From: CBIHLX01 sp966210935
Lineage (GTDB): Bacteria > Patescibacteriota > Saccharimonadia > Saccharimonadales > Saccharimonadaceae
Assembly: GCA_966210935.1 (NCBI GenBank)
Contig: CBIHLX010000012.1
Span: 1-18,983 of the forward strand
Reading direction: 5' to 3'
Length of the DNA: 18,983 nucleotides
Positions 1 through 7,290 of the stretch are shown one piece after another. The number at the start of each line of letters is the position of its first letter. The first letter of the stretch is position 1. Below the pieces are notes generated by a model. It did no database searches. It had not been told where the DNA came from and was given only the letters and a program-made list of their open reading frames with translations. The position numbers and the translations under genes are program-made.

Positions 1-90
1 GCTGTAGCGCTGACGAGATTCATCTTAATGTGGTATGAAGCAAATCTGTTCATAAACTAATTTATATCATTTAAATTAATCTTGTGCAAT

Positions 91-127
91 AAAAACTACC
101 GGCCGCACTTAGCAACCGGTAGTTTTT
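91..127 (-). terminator. Rho-independent terminator of dnaK
   Basis: A 12-bp perfect inverted repeat, AAAAACTACCGG at 91-102 and CCGGTAGTTTTT at 116-127, encloses a 13-nt loop. It starts 15 nt past the dnaK stop codon. Read on the minus strand, the stem ends in a run of T, as in an intrinsic terminator. The A/T symmetry means it could also act on a transcript arriving from the plus strand. Positions 1-90 beyond it are AT-rich and I see no gene there. Confidence 0.9.
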
Positions 128-142
128 ATTTATACGGAAGTA

Positions 143-2032
143 TTACTTCTTGTCGTCGACAACTTCGCCTTCGACTGGACCGTCATCGGTCTTCTTATCA
201 CCACCTTCAGCTTCGGCTTCTTTCGAAGCGGCTTCGTAAAGCTTGGCACCGATAGGCATGATCTTATCGTTGAGCGCCTTAAGTGCAGCTTCGAGCTCAT
301 CTTTGCCGGCATCAGCGTTATCTTTTACCTTCTTCGCTTCGGCCGCAGCCTCTTCGATTACCTTCTTATCGTCGTCGGAAATTTTATCCTTGTACTCAGT
401 TGGCATCTTCTCAGCCTGGTAGACAGCGTTTTCGAGCTGATTACGCGTATCGATTGCTTCGCGCTTCTTCTTGTCTTCTTCAGCGTGAAGCTCCGCTTCC
501 TTCTGCGCCTTTTCGATATCTTCCTTACTCATGTTGCCGCTGTCCTGGATGGTTACTGAGTTTTCCTTGCCAGTACCCTTGTCTTTAGCCGTCACATTGA
601 GGATACCGTTAGCGTCGAGACTAAAGGTCACTTCGATCTGCGGCACGCCGCGAGGAGCTGGTGCGATACCATCGAGGATAAAACGACCAAGTGACTTATT
701 GTCAGCAGCCATTTCACGCTCACCCTGGAGGACGTGAATCTCGACCTGAGGCTGATTGTCAGCAGCAGTTGAGAACGTCTCACTCTTTGAAGTTGGGATG
801 GTGCTGTTGCGTTCGATGAGCTTAGTAGAGACACCACCCATGGTTTCGATACCGAGTGAAAGTGGAGTCACATCGAGAAGGAGAACATCCTTCACGTCAC
901 CCTGGAGAACACCGCCCTGGATCGCTGCACCAACAGCTACGACTTCGTCTGGGTTCACACCCTTGAGTGGGTCTTTGCCGAAGATAGACTTCACCTTTTC
1001 AACGACAGCTGGCATACGAGTCATACCACCAACGAGGACGACTTCGTCGATATCGCCTGCTGACATGTCAGCATCCTTGAGCGCCTTATGAACAGGCTCG
1101 GCCAGGCGATCGATCAGATCAGCCACCAGCTCTTCGAGCTTACTGCGGGTTAGCTTATATTCGAAGTGCTTTGGACCATCAGCATCAGCTGTGATGAACG
1201 GTAGGTTGATTTCAGTTTCTGACGTAGAAGAGAGTTCCTTCTTTGCCTTTTCGGCTTCGTCCTTAAGACGCTGCATGGCTGCCTTGTCGCCTTTAAGATC
1301 GATACCTTCCTGTTGCTTGAAAACTTCGAGAAAATGGTTAACGATACGGTTGTCAAAGTCTTCGCCGCCGAGGTGGGTGTCACCATTGGTTGAGCGAACC
1401 TCAAACACACCGTCACCAAGTTCGAGCACAGAAACGTCGAACGTACCACCACCAAGGTCGAAAACAGCGATCTTCTCATCCTTCTTACCTTCGAGGCCGT
1501 AGGCAAGTGCAGCAGCGGTTGGCTCGTTAATGATACGCTTCACCTCAAGGCCAGCAATCTTACCGGCGTCCTTAGTCGCTTGGCGCTGTGAGTCATCGAA
1601 ATACGCAGGCACGGTAATAACCGCTTCGGTGACTTTTTCGCCCAGGAATGCTTCGGCATCAGCCTTAATCTTTGAAAGGATCATAGCTGACACTTCTTCT
1701 GGAGTGTATTCCTTATCACCCATCTTCACTGCCACGCCACCGTCTTTCTTGACGATTTCGTATGGCATAATGTCGTGGTCCTTCTGAACTTCCGCATCGC
1801 TAAACTTGCGGCCGATCAAACGCTTGACGCCATAGATAGTATCTTTCGCGTTCGTCACGCGCTGACGCTGCGCTACCTGGCCAACGAGACGCTCGCCTTT
1901 CTTGTTAATAGCCACAACACTAGGAGTAGTGCGGTTGCCTTCAGCATTTGCAATTACCTCAGGCTTACCTGCAACCATGTAGGCAAATGCACTGTTGGTC
2001 GTACCAAGGTCAATACCAATGATTTTTCCCAT
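143..2032 (-). CDS. dnaK: Hsp70 chaperone DnaK
   Basis: Cytosolic ATP-dependent chaperone that binds exposed hydrophobic segments and works with DnaJ and GrpE. At 629 residues it has the full family length. The nucleotide-binding domain shows IDLGTTNS (7-14), the phosphate-binding DLGGGTFDV (192-200) and VGGMTRMP (334-341). The interdomain linker DVLLLDVTP is at 382-390, followed by the substrate-binding domain and a charged, Glu/Lys-rich lid. The protein ends in an acidic tail, VEGEVVDDKK. The region around residues 75-100 carries the insertion seen in Gram-negative-type DnaKs. The ATG at 2032 has an AAAGGAA ribosome site (2038-2044) at 5-nt spacing. Upstream lie two CIRCE operators; downstream is a strong terminator, so dnaK is probably monocistronic or the end of a read-through transcript from the ABC genes. 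No dnaJ is present in the window. Confidence 0.98.
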   Translation of the reverse strand: MGKIIGIDLGTTNSAFAYMVAGKPEVIANAEGNRTTPSVVAINKKGERLVGQVAQRQRVTNAKDTIYGVKRLIGRKFSDAEVQKDHDIMPYEIVKKDGGVAVKMGDKEYTPEEVSAMILSKIKADAEAFLGEKVTEAVITVPAYFDDSQRQATKDAGKIAGLEVKRIINEPTAAALAYGLEGKKDEKIAVFDLGGGTFDVSVLELGDGVFEVRSTNGDTHLGGEDFDNRIVNHFLEVFKQQEGIDLKGDKAAMQRLKDEAEKAKKELSSTSETEINLPFITADADGPKHFEYKLTRSKLEELVADLIDRLAEPVHKALKDADMSAGDIDEVVLVGGMTRMPAVVEKVKSIFGKDPLKGVNPDEVVAVGAAIQGGVLQGDVKDVLLLDVTPLSLGIETMGGVSTKLIERNSTIPTSKSETFSTAADNQPQVEIHVLQGEREMAADNKSLGRFILDGIAPAPRGVPQIEVTFSLDANGILNVTAKDKGTGKENSVTIQDSGNMSKEDIEKAQKEAELHAEEDKKKREAIDTRNQLENAVYQAEKMPTEYKDKISDDDKKVIEEAAAEAKKVKDNADAGKDELEAALKALNDKIMPIGAKLYEAASKEAEAEGGDKKTDDGPVEGEVVDDKK

Positions 2033-2076
2033 ATTCGTTCCTTTCGTTAACTATCAGTCAAAGGGTTTCTACATCT

Positions 2077-2106
2077 ATTTTAGCACTCACCTACTGTGAT
2101 TGCCAA
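2077..2106 (-). promoter_or_regulatory. Putative proximal dnaK promoter P2
   Basis: Minus-strand TTGGCA (2106-2101), 18-nt spacer, TAAAAT (2082-2077), giving a predicted start near 2070 and a leader of about 38 nt. Both hexamers fall inside or overlap the arms of the degenerate CIRCE at 2080-2106, so HrcA binding there would block this promoter. Inferred from hexamer matches only. Confidence 0.5.
2080..2106 (-). promoter_or_regulatory. Second, degenerate CIRCE operator of dnaK
   Basis: TTAGCACTC at 2080-2088 is a perfect CIRCE half-site. After exactly 9 nt comes GATTGCCAA (2098-2106), which matches the other arm GAGTGCTAA at 7 of 9 positions. The 9-nt spacing equals that of the canonical element, so this looks like a weaker second HrcA site about 20 nt downstream of the perfect one, not a chance half-site. 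Confidence 0.65.
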
Positions 2107-2113
2107 TAATTTT

Positions 2114-2143
2114 AGTCTAATAAAATTAGCACTCTACTGTCAA
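2114..2143 (-). promoter_or_regulatory. Putative distal dnaK promoter P1
   Basis: Minus-strand consensus TTGACA (2143-2138) lies in the 9-nt spacer of the perfect CIRCE. It is followed after 18 nt by TAGACT (2119-2114), a moderate -10. The predicted start is near 2107, immediately before the second CIRCE, giving a leader of about 75 nt. A -35 box inside the CIRCE loop is also seen at hrcA. Confidence 0.6.
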
Positions 2144-2152
2144 GAGTGCTAA
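2126..2152 (-). promoter_or_regulatory. Perfect CIRCE operator of dnaK
   Basis: TTAGCACTC (2126-2134), a 9-nt spacer, then GAGTGCTAA (2144-2152): an exact match to the HrcA-binding CIRCE consensus. It begins directly after the stop codon of the ABC permease gene (TAG at 2155-2153) with no spare base. With hrcA in the same window, HrcA repression of dnaK at normal temperature is the straightforward reading. Confidence 0.95.
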
Positions 2153-4045
2153 CTAAGTATCATCACGCATATCTTTGATTGGACTACGAGCCAAGTTGCG
2201 TGCAAGCGGCAAGAGCATCCCAACCAGTCCGGACAATACAATTAATCCCACCAAAGCTAGAAGTGCAGTCCACCAAAAACCAATCATACTAAAACGTAGT
2301 GCGTCATCAGCAAATGTGTAAATCAGATGAGCACGGACCGTGAAGTCGCCGGCAAACTTCGCCTCTATCCACCAAGCCGCCAGAAGACCAAGCACCAACG
2401 AAACAATGGCTACGATTATCGTTAACATAACTGTGTACAGCGTATAAATGGAGCGGATGTCGCTACGTGTCGCTCCAATCGCACGAAAGACCGCGGTTTC
2501 ACGTCGACTATCACCGATCACCCGACCGATCATGCCCATGAGAATGAGTGCCGCAATAAATGCCACTATCAAGGCAGCATACTGCAATACCTGGACTGCC
2601 TGCTTTCGAATATCCTCGACCAAAACCGCATTACTTCCAAAGTAATTTGCTGATACCTTTCCTGGTTCGCAGTACATCATACTGCAGCTCATTCCATCAA
2701 CAAAGCGCTTCAGTTCTGCGACGCTGCTGAACTCAACTAGTCGACGATCCATATCATAGTTAAATGTTGTCGCATCTTGCACTTCAGGACGAATTAATGA
2801 CGCAAGCTCTTTGCTATCGGGCATCGCGTCAAAAAGCTGCTGCGGCACTACCCACTGCCCTTCAAGCGTAGAACCGGCAATAGTCGTTAGCAATCCATCA
2901 ACACCAGAGAATGACTCTGCCGATAAGCCATTTGGTGAAATACCAACAACTCGGAATGTCAGCTTTCGCTGCACCGGCTCGGTCGCCTGTCCGAACTGTG
3001 CGGAAAATTGACTATACTTAGCAGCAAGCTGCTTTTCGCTTGTCGTCCGTACGTCACGAACTACCGTCGCTGCCGCACACTCGCCCGCCGACGGCAATCC
3101 ATAAATGAGTGACGGCTTCTGATAATCCTTATTGGATTTATTTTGATCAATTTCCTTGGCTACTCGCAGAGCTTCATCAATCTGTCGCTGAGAGACGTTA
3201 TTTCGATAACACGAGGTGTATATCGCCTGCTCAGCATGAGCTTTGACGTAGCGAAGCCGATCTAGTTTTTCTTCAGGGGTGGCCGAGTTGGGTAGACGCT
3301 TTAGACCAAGCGCTTTCTCCACTTGATTAAACGGCGCTATCACGGGAATTGCCGACGTATCAGACTGGCGCGCAATCTGCTCAGCACCAAGCATGAACGG
3401 CCTCACAACTGACTCATCAATGTATGACCAACCAAAATCGATAGTCATTTGCGACATATCGTTAGATGGTTCGGGGTCCGTTGTAAAATCTTCCTTGCCG
3501 TCGACGATTGGCTTAAGTCGACCATCGGCAATACTACTCTGCACAACTGGGTATGTCTTGATAGGCCCATAGGAAGCTACTACTCTATCAACCTCTTCTT
3601 TTGCACTAGGAAATGTCGCTACATACTCATTAAACGCCTGGGTTGCGGCTGGTGACGCCGGATTCAAAAACGACAGGTCATCACCGATATCATTGATTGG
3701 CTGCTGTTCGGTTGCAGGATCATACTCAATACCTAGCTTTTTTGCAGCATTTTTCTTGTCAATTATCAGCTGGTTGTAAATCTCTTGAGCACGTTTTTTG
3801 ACACTCTCGGGAGTGTCAGGGCCCGGATAATGCTCCGGTGAGTACGACACCATCGCCAAATACCGCTCCGAGAGAGTACCAGCCGTAAATTGCCGCAAGC
3901 CTCCCGTCACCCCCTGTAGCACAAAAAGCGCCAGAGCAATCACGCCAAACAGGAGGCTCGCAATAACAACCGTCACCGTCGTTCGAATACGGCGAGTGCG
4001 CAGTTTTGTATAAGCTAACGTAAACGCGTCACGAATTCCTATCAT
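2153..4045 (-). CDS. MacB/FtsX-type ABC transporter permease
   Basis: Membrane partner of the ATPase encoded just upstream; the two genes share a 4-nt ATGA overlap, which implies translational coupling. Of 630 residues, an Arg-rich N-terminal cytoplasmic stretch precedes a first membrane segment (about 24-46). A large extracytoplasmic region (about 50-480) follows, then three membrane helices (about 488-509, 537-558, 588-614). The loop after the second helix (DSRRETAVFRAIGATRSDI) is typical of FtsX-domain permeases. This layout resembles MacB/LolC-type exporters, which move or extract lipidic or peptide substrates instead of importing solutes. I do not recognise the extracytoplasmic domain. 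It contains four cysteines (279, 323, 454, 459) that could form disulfides outside the cell. The substrate is unknown. Confidence 0.85.
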   Translation of the reverse strand: MIGIRDAFTLAYTKLRTRRIRTTVTVVIASLLFGVIALALFVLQGVTGGLRQFTAGTLSERYLAMVSYSPEHYPGPDTPESVKKRAQEIYNQLIIDKKNAAKKLGIEYDPATEQQPINDIGDDLSFLNPASPAATQAFNEYVATFPSAKEEVDRVVASYGPIKTYPVVQSSIADGRLKPIVDGKEDFTTDPEPSNDMSQMTIDFGWSYIDESVVRPFMLGAEQIARQSDTSAIPVIAPFNQVEKALGLKRLPNSATPEEKLDRLRYVKAHAEQAIYTSCYRNNVSQRQIDEALRVAKEIDQNKSNKDYQKPSLIYGLPSAGECAAATVVRDVRTTSEKQLAAKYSQFSAQFGQATEPVQRKLTFRVVGISPNGLSAESFSGVDGLLTTIAGSTLEGQWVVPQQLFDAMPDSKELASLIRPEVQDATTFNYDMDRRLVEFSSVAELKRFVDGMSCSMMYCEPGKVSANYFGSNAVLVEDIRKQAVQVLQYAALIVAFIAALILMGMIGRVIGDSRRETAVFRAIGATRSDIRSIYTLYTVMLTIIVAIVSLVLGLLAAWWIEAKFAGDFTVRAHLIYTFADDALRFSMIGFWWTALLALVGLIVLSGLVGMLLPLARNLARSPIKDMRDDT

Positions 4046-4857
4046 ACGATTACTCCGTCTTTTAATCGAACTTCGCGGTCTGCGCGCGCGGCGATACCCG
4101 GATCATGAGTAACAACAACGATCGTCGTGCCGAATTGCTTACGAATCTCTTCGAATAGCTCAATAATTGCAGCGCCATTCTGACTATCGAGATTGCCGGT
4201 CGGCTCGTCAGCCAATAGAATCTTCGGCTGGTTCATCAGTGCCCGCGCTACGGCAACGCGTTGCATCTGCCCGCCCGAAAGCTCTCTTGGCAGATGACGC
4301 ATCCGATCGTCAATTCCAACTGCGTCAGCCAGTTCAACGGCTTTTACTTGACGCTGACGCCGCTTCGCCCGAGCAAACATTGCTGGTACTTCGAGATTAG
4401 TGGCAACTTTTAAAAATGGCTGCAGGTAAAAAAACTGGAAAACAAACCCGATTGTCTGGCCACGAAATTTTGACAGCTTTCCATCACGCAGCTTACTAAG
4501 GTTGACGCCATCTACCTCAACCACTCCACTGGTTGGCTTATCAAGTCCGCCAAGCATCTGAAGCAGCGTCGACTTACCACTACCACTTGCACCAGTCAAA
4601 GCGACAAATTCTCCTTCACGAATCTCAACAGACACACCGGCAAGCGCTTGTACTTTTTGTCGGCCAATTTTGTACTGCTTCGTGAGATTGGTCACTTTTA
4701 TAATAATTGGTGCCGTCGACGCAACCTTTGGTCGCTGCTCACGACGTCGCGCTACTCCAACGTACTCACGGATGGCTCGCACTGCTTGGACCGCATCACC
4801 ATCGAAAATAGCAAGAAAACGCTCAATATCCCCACTGCCCACCGGTAGATTTGCCAT
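4042..4857 (-). CDS. ABC transporter ATP-binding protein (MacB/LolD-like)
   Basis: ATPase of the exporter formed with the downstream permease. Counting from ATG 4857 (271 residues), it has Walker A GASGSGKST (89-97), signature LSGGQMQRVA (193-202), Walker B ILLADEP with catalytic Glu (213-219), GNLD D-loop and switch His in VTHDP (about 251). The sequence is closest in style to the LolD/MacB group. An N-terminal extension of about 50 residues (DIERFLAIFDGDAVQAVRAI...), probably helical, precedes the ABC core and is unusual for this family. An in-frame TTG at 4878 would add seven residues but overlaps the predicted -10 box, so the ATG is preferred. The gene ends with TGA inside the permease start codon. 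A GGAG sequence about 8 nt before the permease ATG lies in this coding region. Confidence 0.9.
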   Translation of the reverse strand: MANLPVGSGDIERFLAIFDGDAVQAVRAIREYVGVARRREQRPKVASTAPIIIKVTNLTKQYKIGRQKVQALAGVSVEIREGEFVALTGASGSGKSTLLQMLGGLDKPTSGVVEVDGVNLSKLRDGKLSKFRGQTIGFVFQFFYLQPFLKVATNLEVPAMFARAKRRQRQVKAVELADAVGIDDRMRHLPRELSGGQMQRVAVARALMNQPKILLADEPTGNLDSQNGAAIIELFEEIRKQFGTTIVVVTHDPGIAARADREVRLKDGVIV

Positions 4858-4866
4858 AGTGCTCTC

Positions 4867-4872
4867 AGTATA
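4867..4872 (-). promoter_or_regulatory. Putative -10 box of the ABC operon
   Basis: Minus-strand TATACT lies 9 nt before the ATG at 4857, predicting a transcript with a leader of only about 3 nt. No convincing -35 hexamer is seen at 16-18 nt, and no ribosome site could fit. It is in the 55-nt gap between the tail cassette and the ABC genes, where no terminator is evident. Confidence 0.4.
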
Positions 4873-4912
4873 CCCCAAGCGTAAGCGTTATACTACAACG
4901 ACGCCATATCCG

Positions 4913-6325
4913 CTAATACCGAGTCCCCCAGCCCCGATACCGCAGCTTCGATGGCGTCAGCACTTCAATCGATTGACGTGACAAGAGACGGTTGCCAGAC
5001 GCGCTGACCGTAATAGCCTCGACCGACTGGCGCGACAGGAGACGATTGCCCATCGTACTGACTGCAATTACCTCAAGAGATTGCCGAGACAATGAGCGCG
5101 TTATTGCAACCGGCGATGATGCAATAACAAGCAGTGTATATTGATAGCCACTACCGCCACCAGGAGCATTGAAAGCATAGGACGCATTCACGATGTCATA
5201 GCCAAGCGCTTCGTGTGCGATAACTCCCGAAAAGGCCGTCGTACCACCCGAGCCACTAGCATCTATCGTCGTGTCAGGCACGACAGGTACGTTATTTGCA
5301 GCACGGTTGGCACCGAGAGCTAATACCCAGTCCCCGTTACTTGCCGACCCTAGATCATTTGGCTGATACGACGCGCCAGAGCTCGACCAGTCATGACTCA
5401 TGCGCCGTATGCCATACCCGGGTGTTACAAGCGCAATCAGCTGTAGCACACCCGACTGATTACCACTCCACGTCACTGTAACGACTGAACCAGCGTCACC
5501 CGCGCCAGCGGTCTTTGCAGCCACAAACGAGCCGACATTCATACCCGAATTAGCGTACAGCGAACTCCAGCCACTCGGCATCGTTGGCGCCCAAGCGCCC
5601 ACTGCCTGCAAGATAAGATAATCGCCTTCTTGAATTGTTGCTGGAATAGTAATCGTTGTACTCACTCCATTAACAAATACCTGCGCCTTATCACGAAGCG
5701 AGATAGCACTCACGGCTGCCGGTGGCGTCTCGCCGGCAATAATCAGTGTCGAATATGAATAACCTTGTGTGGAGCCGCCAGATGGAGAAGTAAAGCTCGC
5801 CTGCAAGCCGGGGGTATCAGCAGCAAGTACTTCATGAGCAATTACGCCACCCATATTAGTTGAACCACTACCCGATATGTCGACCGATCCACGACTAATC
5901 GCAGGCACACCACCGCCACTTCGGTTGGCGCCAAGGTATAACACCATATCACCATTTAGCGCATTTAATGCACCTGGCGATGCATTACCGCCGCTGCTAG
6001 CCCATAAATTCGCAACCCCCCGGACCCCAAGACTGCCCGTGACGGCAATCATTGTCATCACCGCCTGACTGGCACCTGACCATGATATCGATACGGATGT
6101 ACCAGCATCGCCGCTTCCCGCTGTTTTGGTTGCCACAAAACACCCGACATTCGTACCGGACCGTGTATAGTATTTTGTCCAGCCAGCAGGCAATGACGGC
6201 GTAAAGTAACCCGCGACATGCAGCACCAATAAGTCACCCGTTTGCGCTGCAACCGGAATAGTGATCGAACTAGTCGTGCCGCTTGCGAGAAAAGCCTGTG
6301 CCGTTGCGCGAATCGTTGCTGCCAT
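4913..6325 (-). CDS. Phage-tail-like surface protein with duplicated domain and C-terminal 18-residue repeats
   Basis: I cannot name a function. The 470 residues contain two homologous beta-rich domains of about 200 residues (roughly 1-202 and 209-405). Each runs through a GDLLVLHVAG/GDYLILQAVG strand, a LPAGW/MPSGW turn, a KTAGxGDAG segment, an LGANR strand and a VIAHE motif. Such domains occur in phage and phage-like structural proteins. The tail (about 410-470) holds three 18-residue repeats of the form RxLSRQS[VIL]E and ends in YRGWGTRY; the same repeat type and cap occur in the 99-residue protein at 8628-8927. There is no signal peptide or membrane helix. It is the last gene of the cassette; the start at 6325 follows the upstream gene by 8 nt and has no strong ribosome site. 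Confidence 0.75.
   Translation of the reverse strand: MAATIRATAQAFLASGTTSSITIPVAAQTGDLLVLHVAGYFTPSLPAGWTKYYTRSGTNVGCFVATKTAGSGDAGTSVSISWSGASQAVMTMIAVTGSLGVRGVANLWASSGGNASPGALNALNGDMVLYLGANRSGGGVPAISRGSVDISGSGSTNMGGVIAHEVLAADTPGLQASFTSPSGGSTQGYSYSTLIIAGETPPAAVSAISLRDKAQVFVNGVSTTITIPATIQEGDYLILQAVGAWAPTMPSGWSSLYANSGMNVGSFVAAKTAGAGDAGSVVTVTWSGNQSGVLQLIALVTPGYGIRRMSHDWSSSGASYQPNDLGSASNGDWVLALGANRAANNVPVVPDTTIDASGSGGTTAFSGVIAHEALGYDIVNASYAFNAPGGGSGYQYTLLVIASSPVAITRSLSRQSLEVIAVSTMGNRLLSRQSVEAITVSASGNRLLSRQSIEVLTPSKLRYRGWGTRY
4916..5098 (-). repeat. Three 18-residue repeats plus YRGWG cap
   Basis: Coding repeat at the C-terminus of the 470-residue protein. Three units begin RSLSRQSLE, RLLSRQSVE and RLLSRQSIE, and two are separated by the same SxxGN linker. 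The last unit leads into EVLTPS and YRGWG. The period is exactly 18 codons (54 bp). It aligns in register with the repeats at 8658-8918. Confidence 0.85.
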
Positions 6326-6333
6326 CGTCGCTA

Positions 6334-7290
6334 CTACGAGGTCTGTACACCGAATTCAGCTGTGTTAACATCAGTGGGTGTCCACGGTGCATTATCACTC
6401 GGTCGTGTCTGATATATATCCGTTGCAGCTACCCATGATGCTGATAGCATTTGCGGCTGAGCATTTGCATAGTCAGTTGAGCCTATGCGCACAAGTGTAG
6501 CGAGTCCAGCTGCAACTGGAGCGTCCTTTGAGGCGTAGCTTGTTACCGCAACCGCATGAACCGATGACGTATTAGCCGTAAGCTGCTGGTATTTGTAACT
6601 ATCTTTTACACCGGCGGCACCAGAGAAAACGTAGGATGTTGTGTCTGGGGTCGCTTCATTCACACGACTATAGTGAGTCGTCCCCGAAGCAGGTGACATT
6701 GCAAGATTTGCTCCGTCCGATGAGGGCAAAAGGGTCTGCACTCGTACATCGCCGAGATAATTATTATTTGTCGCCCCGGTTGAGTCCAGCACGTACAGAT
6801 CATCTATCCAATATTGATTCCCACTAGGATATTCAAAGGCAAGTGACGATACCGATGCTGTCGTCGGTACATTACCGTTTACGCGCAAGACACCGTCGAC
6901 TCGTATTTCACATGCCCCCGTGCCTGGTGTATATTTCAATTCAATATAACGCCACACACCAGCCGCCGACCAGGCTGGGCCGGTGGAAATAGCTATCTGC
7001 GCATTATTGTCGCTACGATAGAGCGCAATATACCCACCAGACACTAGGCCAACACGTGCCATACCACTCGTCATCAAGGGAACCGTTGTCGCTGTTTGCG
7101 ATGAGCTAATAGCAACACCGATCACGATAGTATTGGTCAGCGCGCCTGGATAGGATCGTGTCATCACGCCCCACTGGTTGAGCGCCGCTCTTCCACCAAA
7201 CCGACCGGTCACAGTCCCGCCACCGAAGTTATTCCAGCCCTTAGCTGTCGTCAGGCCATCATCGAAGCCTTCCATGAATATCAGTGCCAT
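6334..7290 (-). CDS. Lectin-like phage-tail-type protein, divergent third paralogue
   Basis: This 318-residue protein resembles the two larger paralogues at 8930-10006 and 10010-11077. It shares the MAL(I/L) start followed by GFD, a jelly-roll-like stretch with WRYIELKYTP...GACEIRVDG (LamG/concanavalin-A-like in style), a WIDDLYVLD strand, and the NNxYLGDVRVQ motif that opens the C-terminal part. It is shorter and much more diverged, and lacks the EAGMEVA ending. The lectin-like fold is an inference from pattern, and any ligand is unknown. No signal peptide is visible. Its ATG immediately follows the TAA stop of the tail-fibre gene with no gap, and the last codons of that gene supply the ribosome site GAGGTGG, so the two are probably co-translated. 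Confidence 0.72.
   Translation of the reverse strand: MALIFMEGFDDGLTTAKGWNNFGGGTVTGRFGGRAALNQWGVMTRSYPGALTNTIVIGVAISSSQTATTVPLMTSGMARVGLVSGGYIALYRSDNNAQIAISTGPAWSAAGVWRYIELKYTPGTGACEIRVDGVLRVNGNVPTTASVSSLAFEYPSGNQYWIDDLYVLDSTGATNNNYLGDVRVQTLLPSSDGANLAMSPASGTTHYSRVNEATPDTTSYVFSGAAGVKDSYKYQQLTANTSSVHAVAVTSYASKDAPVAAGLATLVRIGSTDYANAQPQMLSASWVAATDIYQTRPSDNAPWTPTDVNTAEFGVQTS

Noticed and set aside
756..1506. Plus- and minus-strand open frames of 100-118 codons inside dnaK
   Set aside because: They are out-of-frame or antisense shadows of a strongly conserved gene, with compositionally odd Ser/Thr/Arg-rich products.
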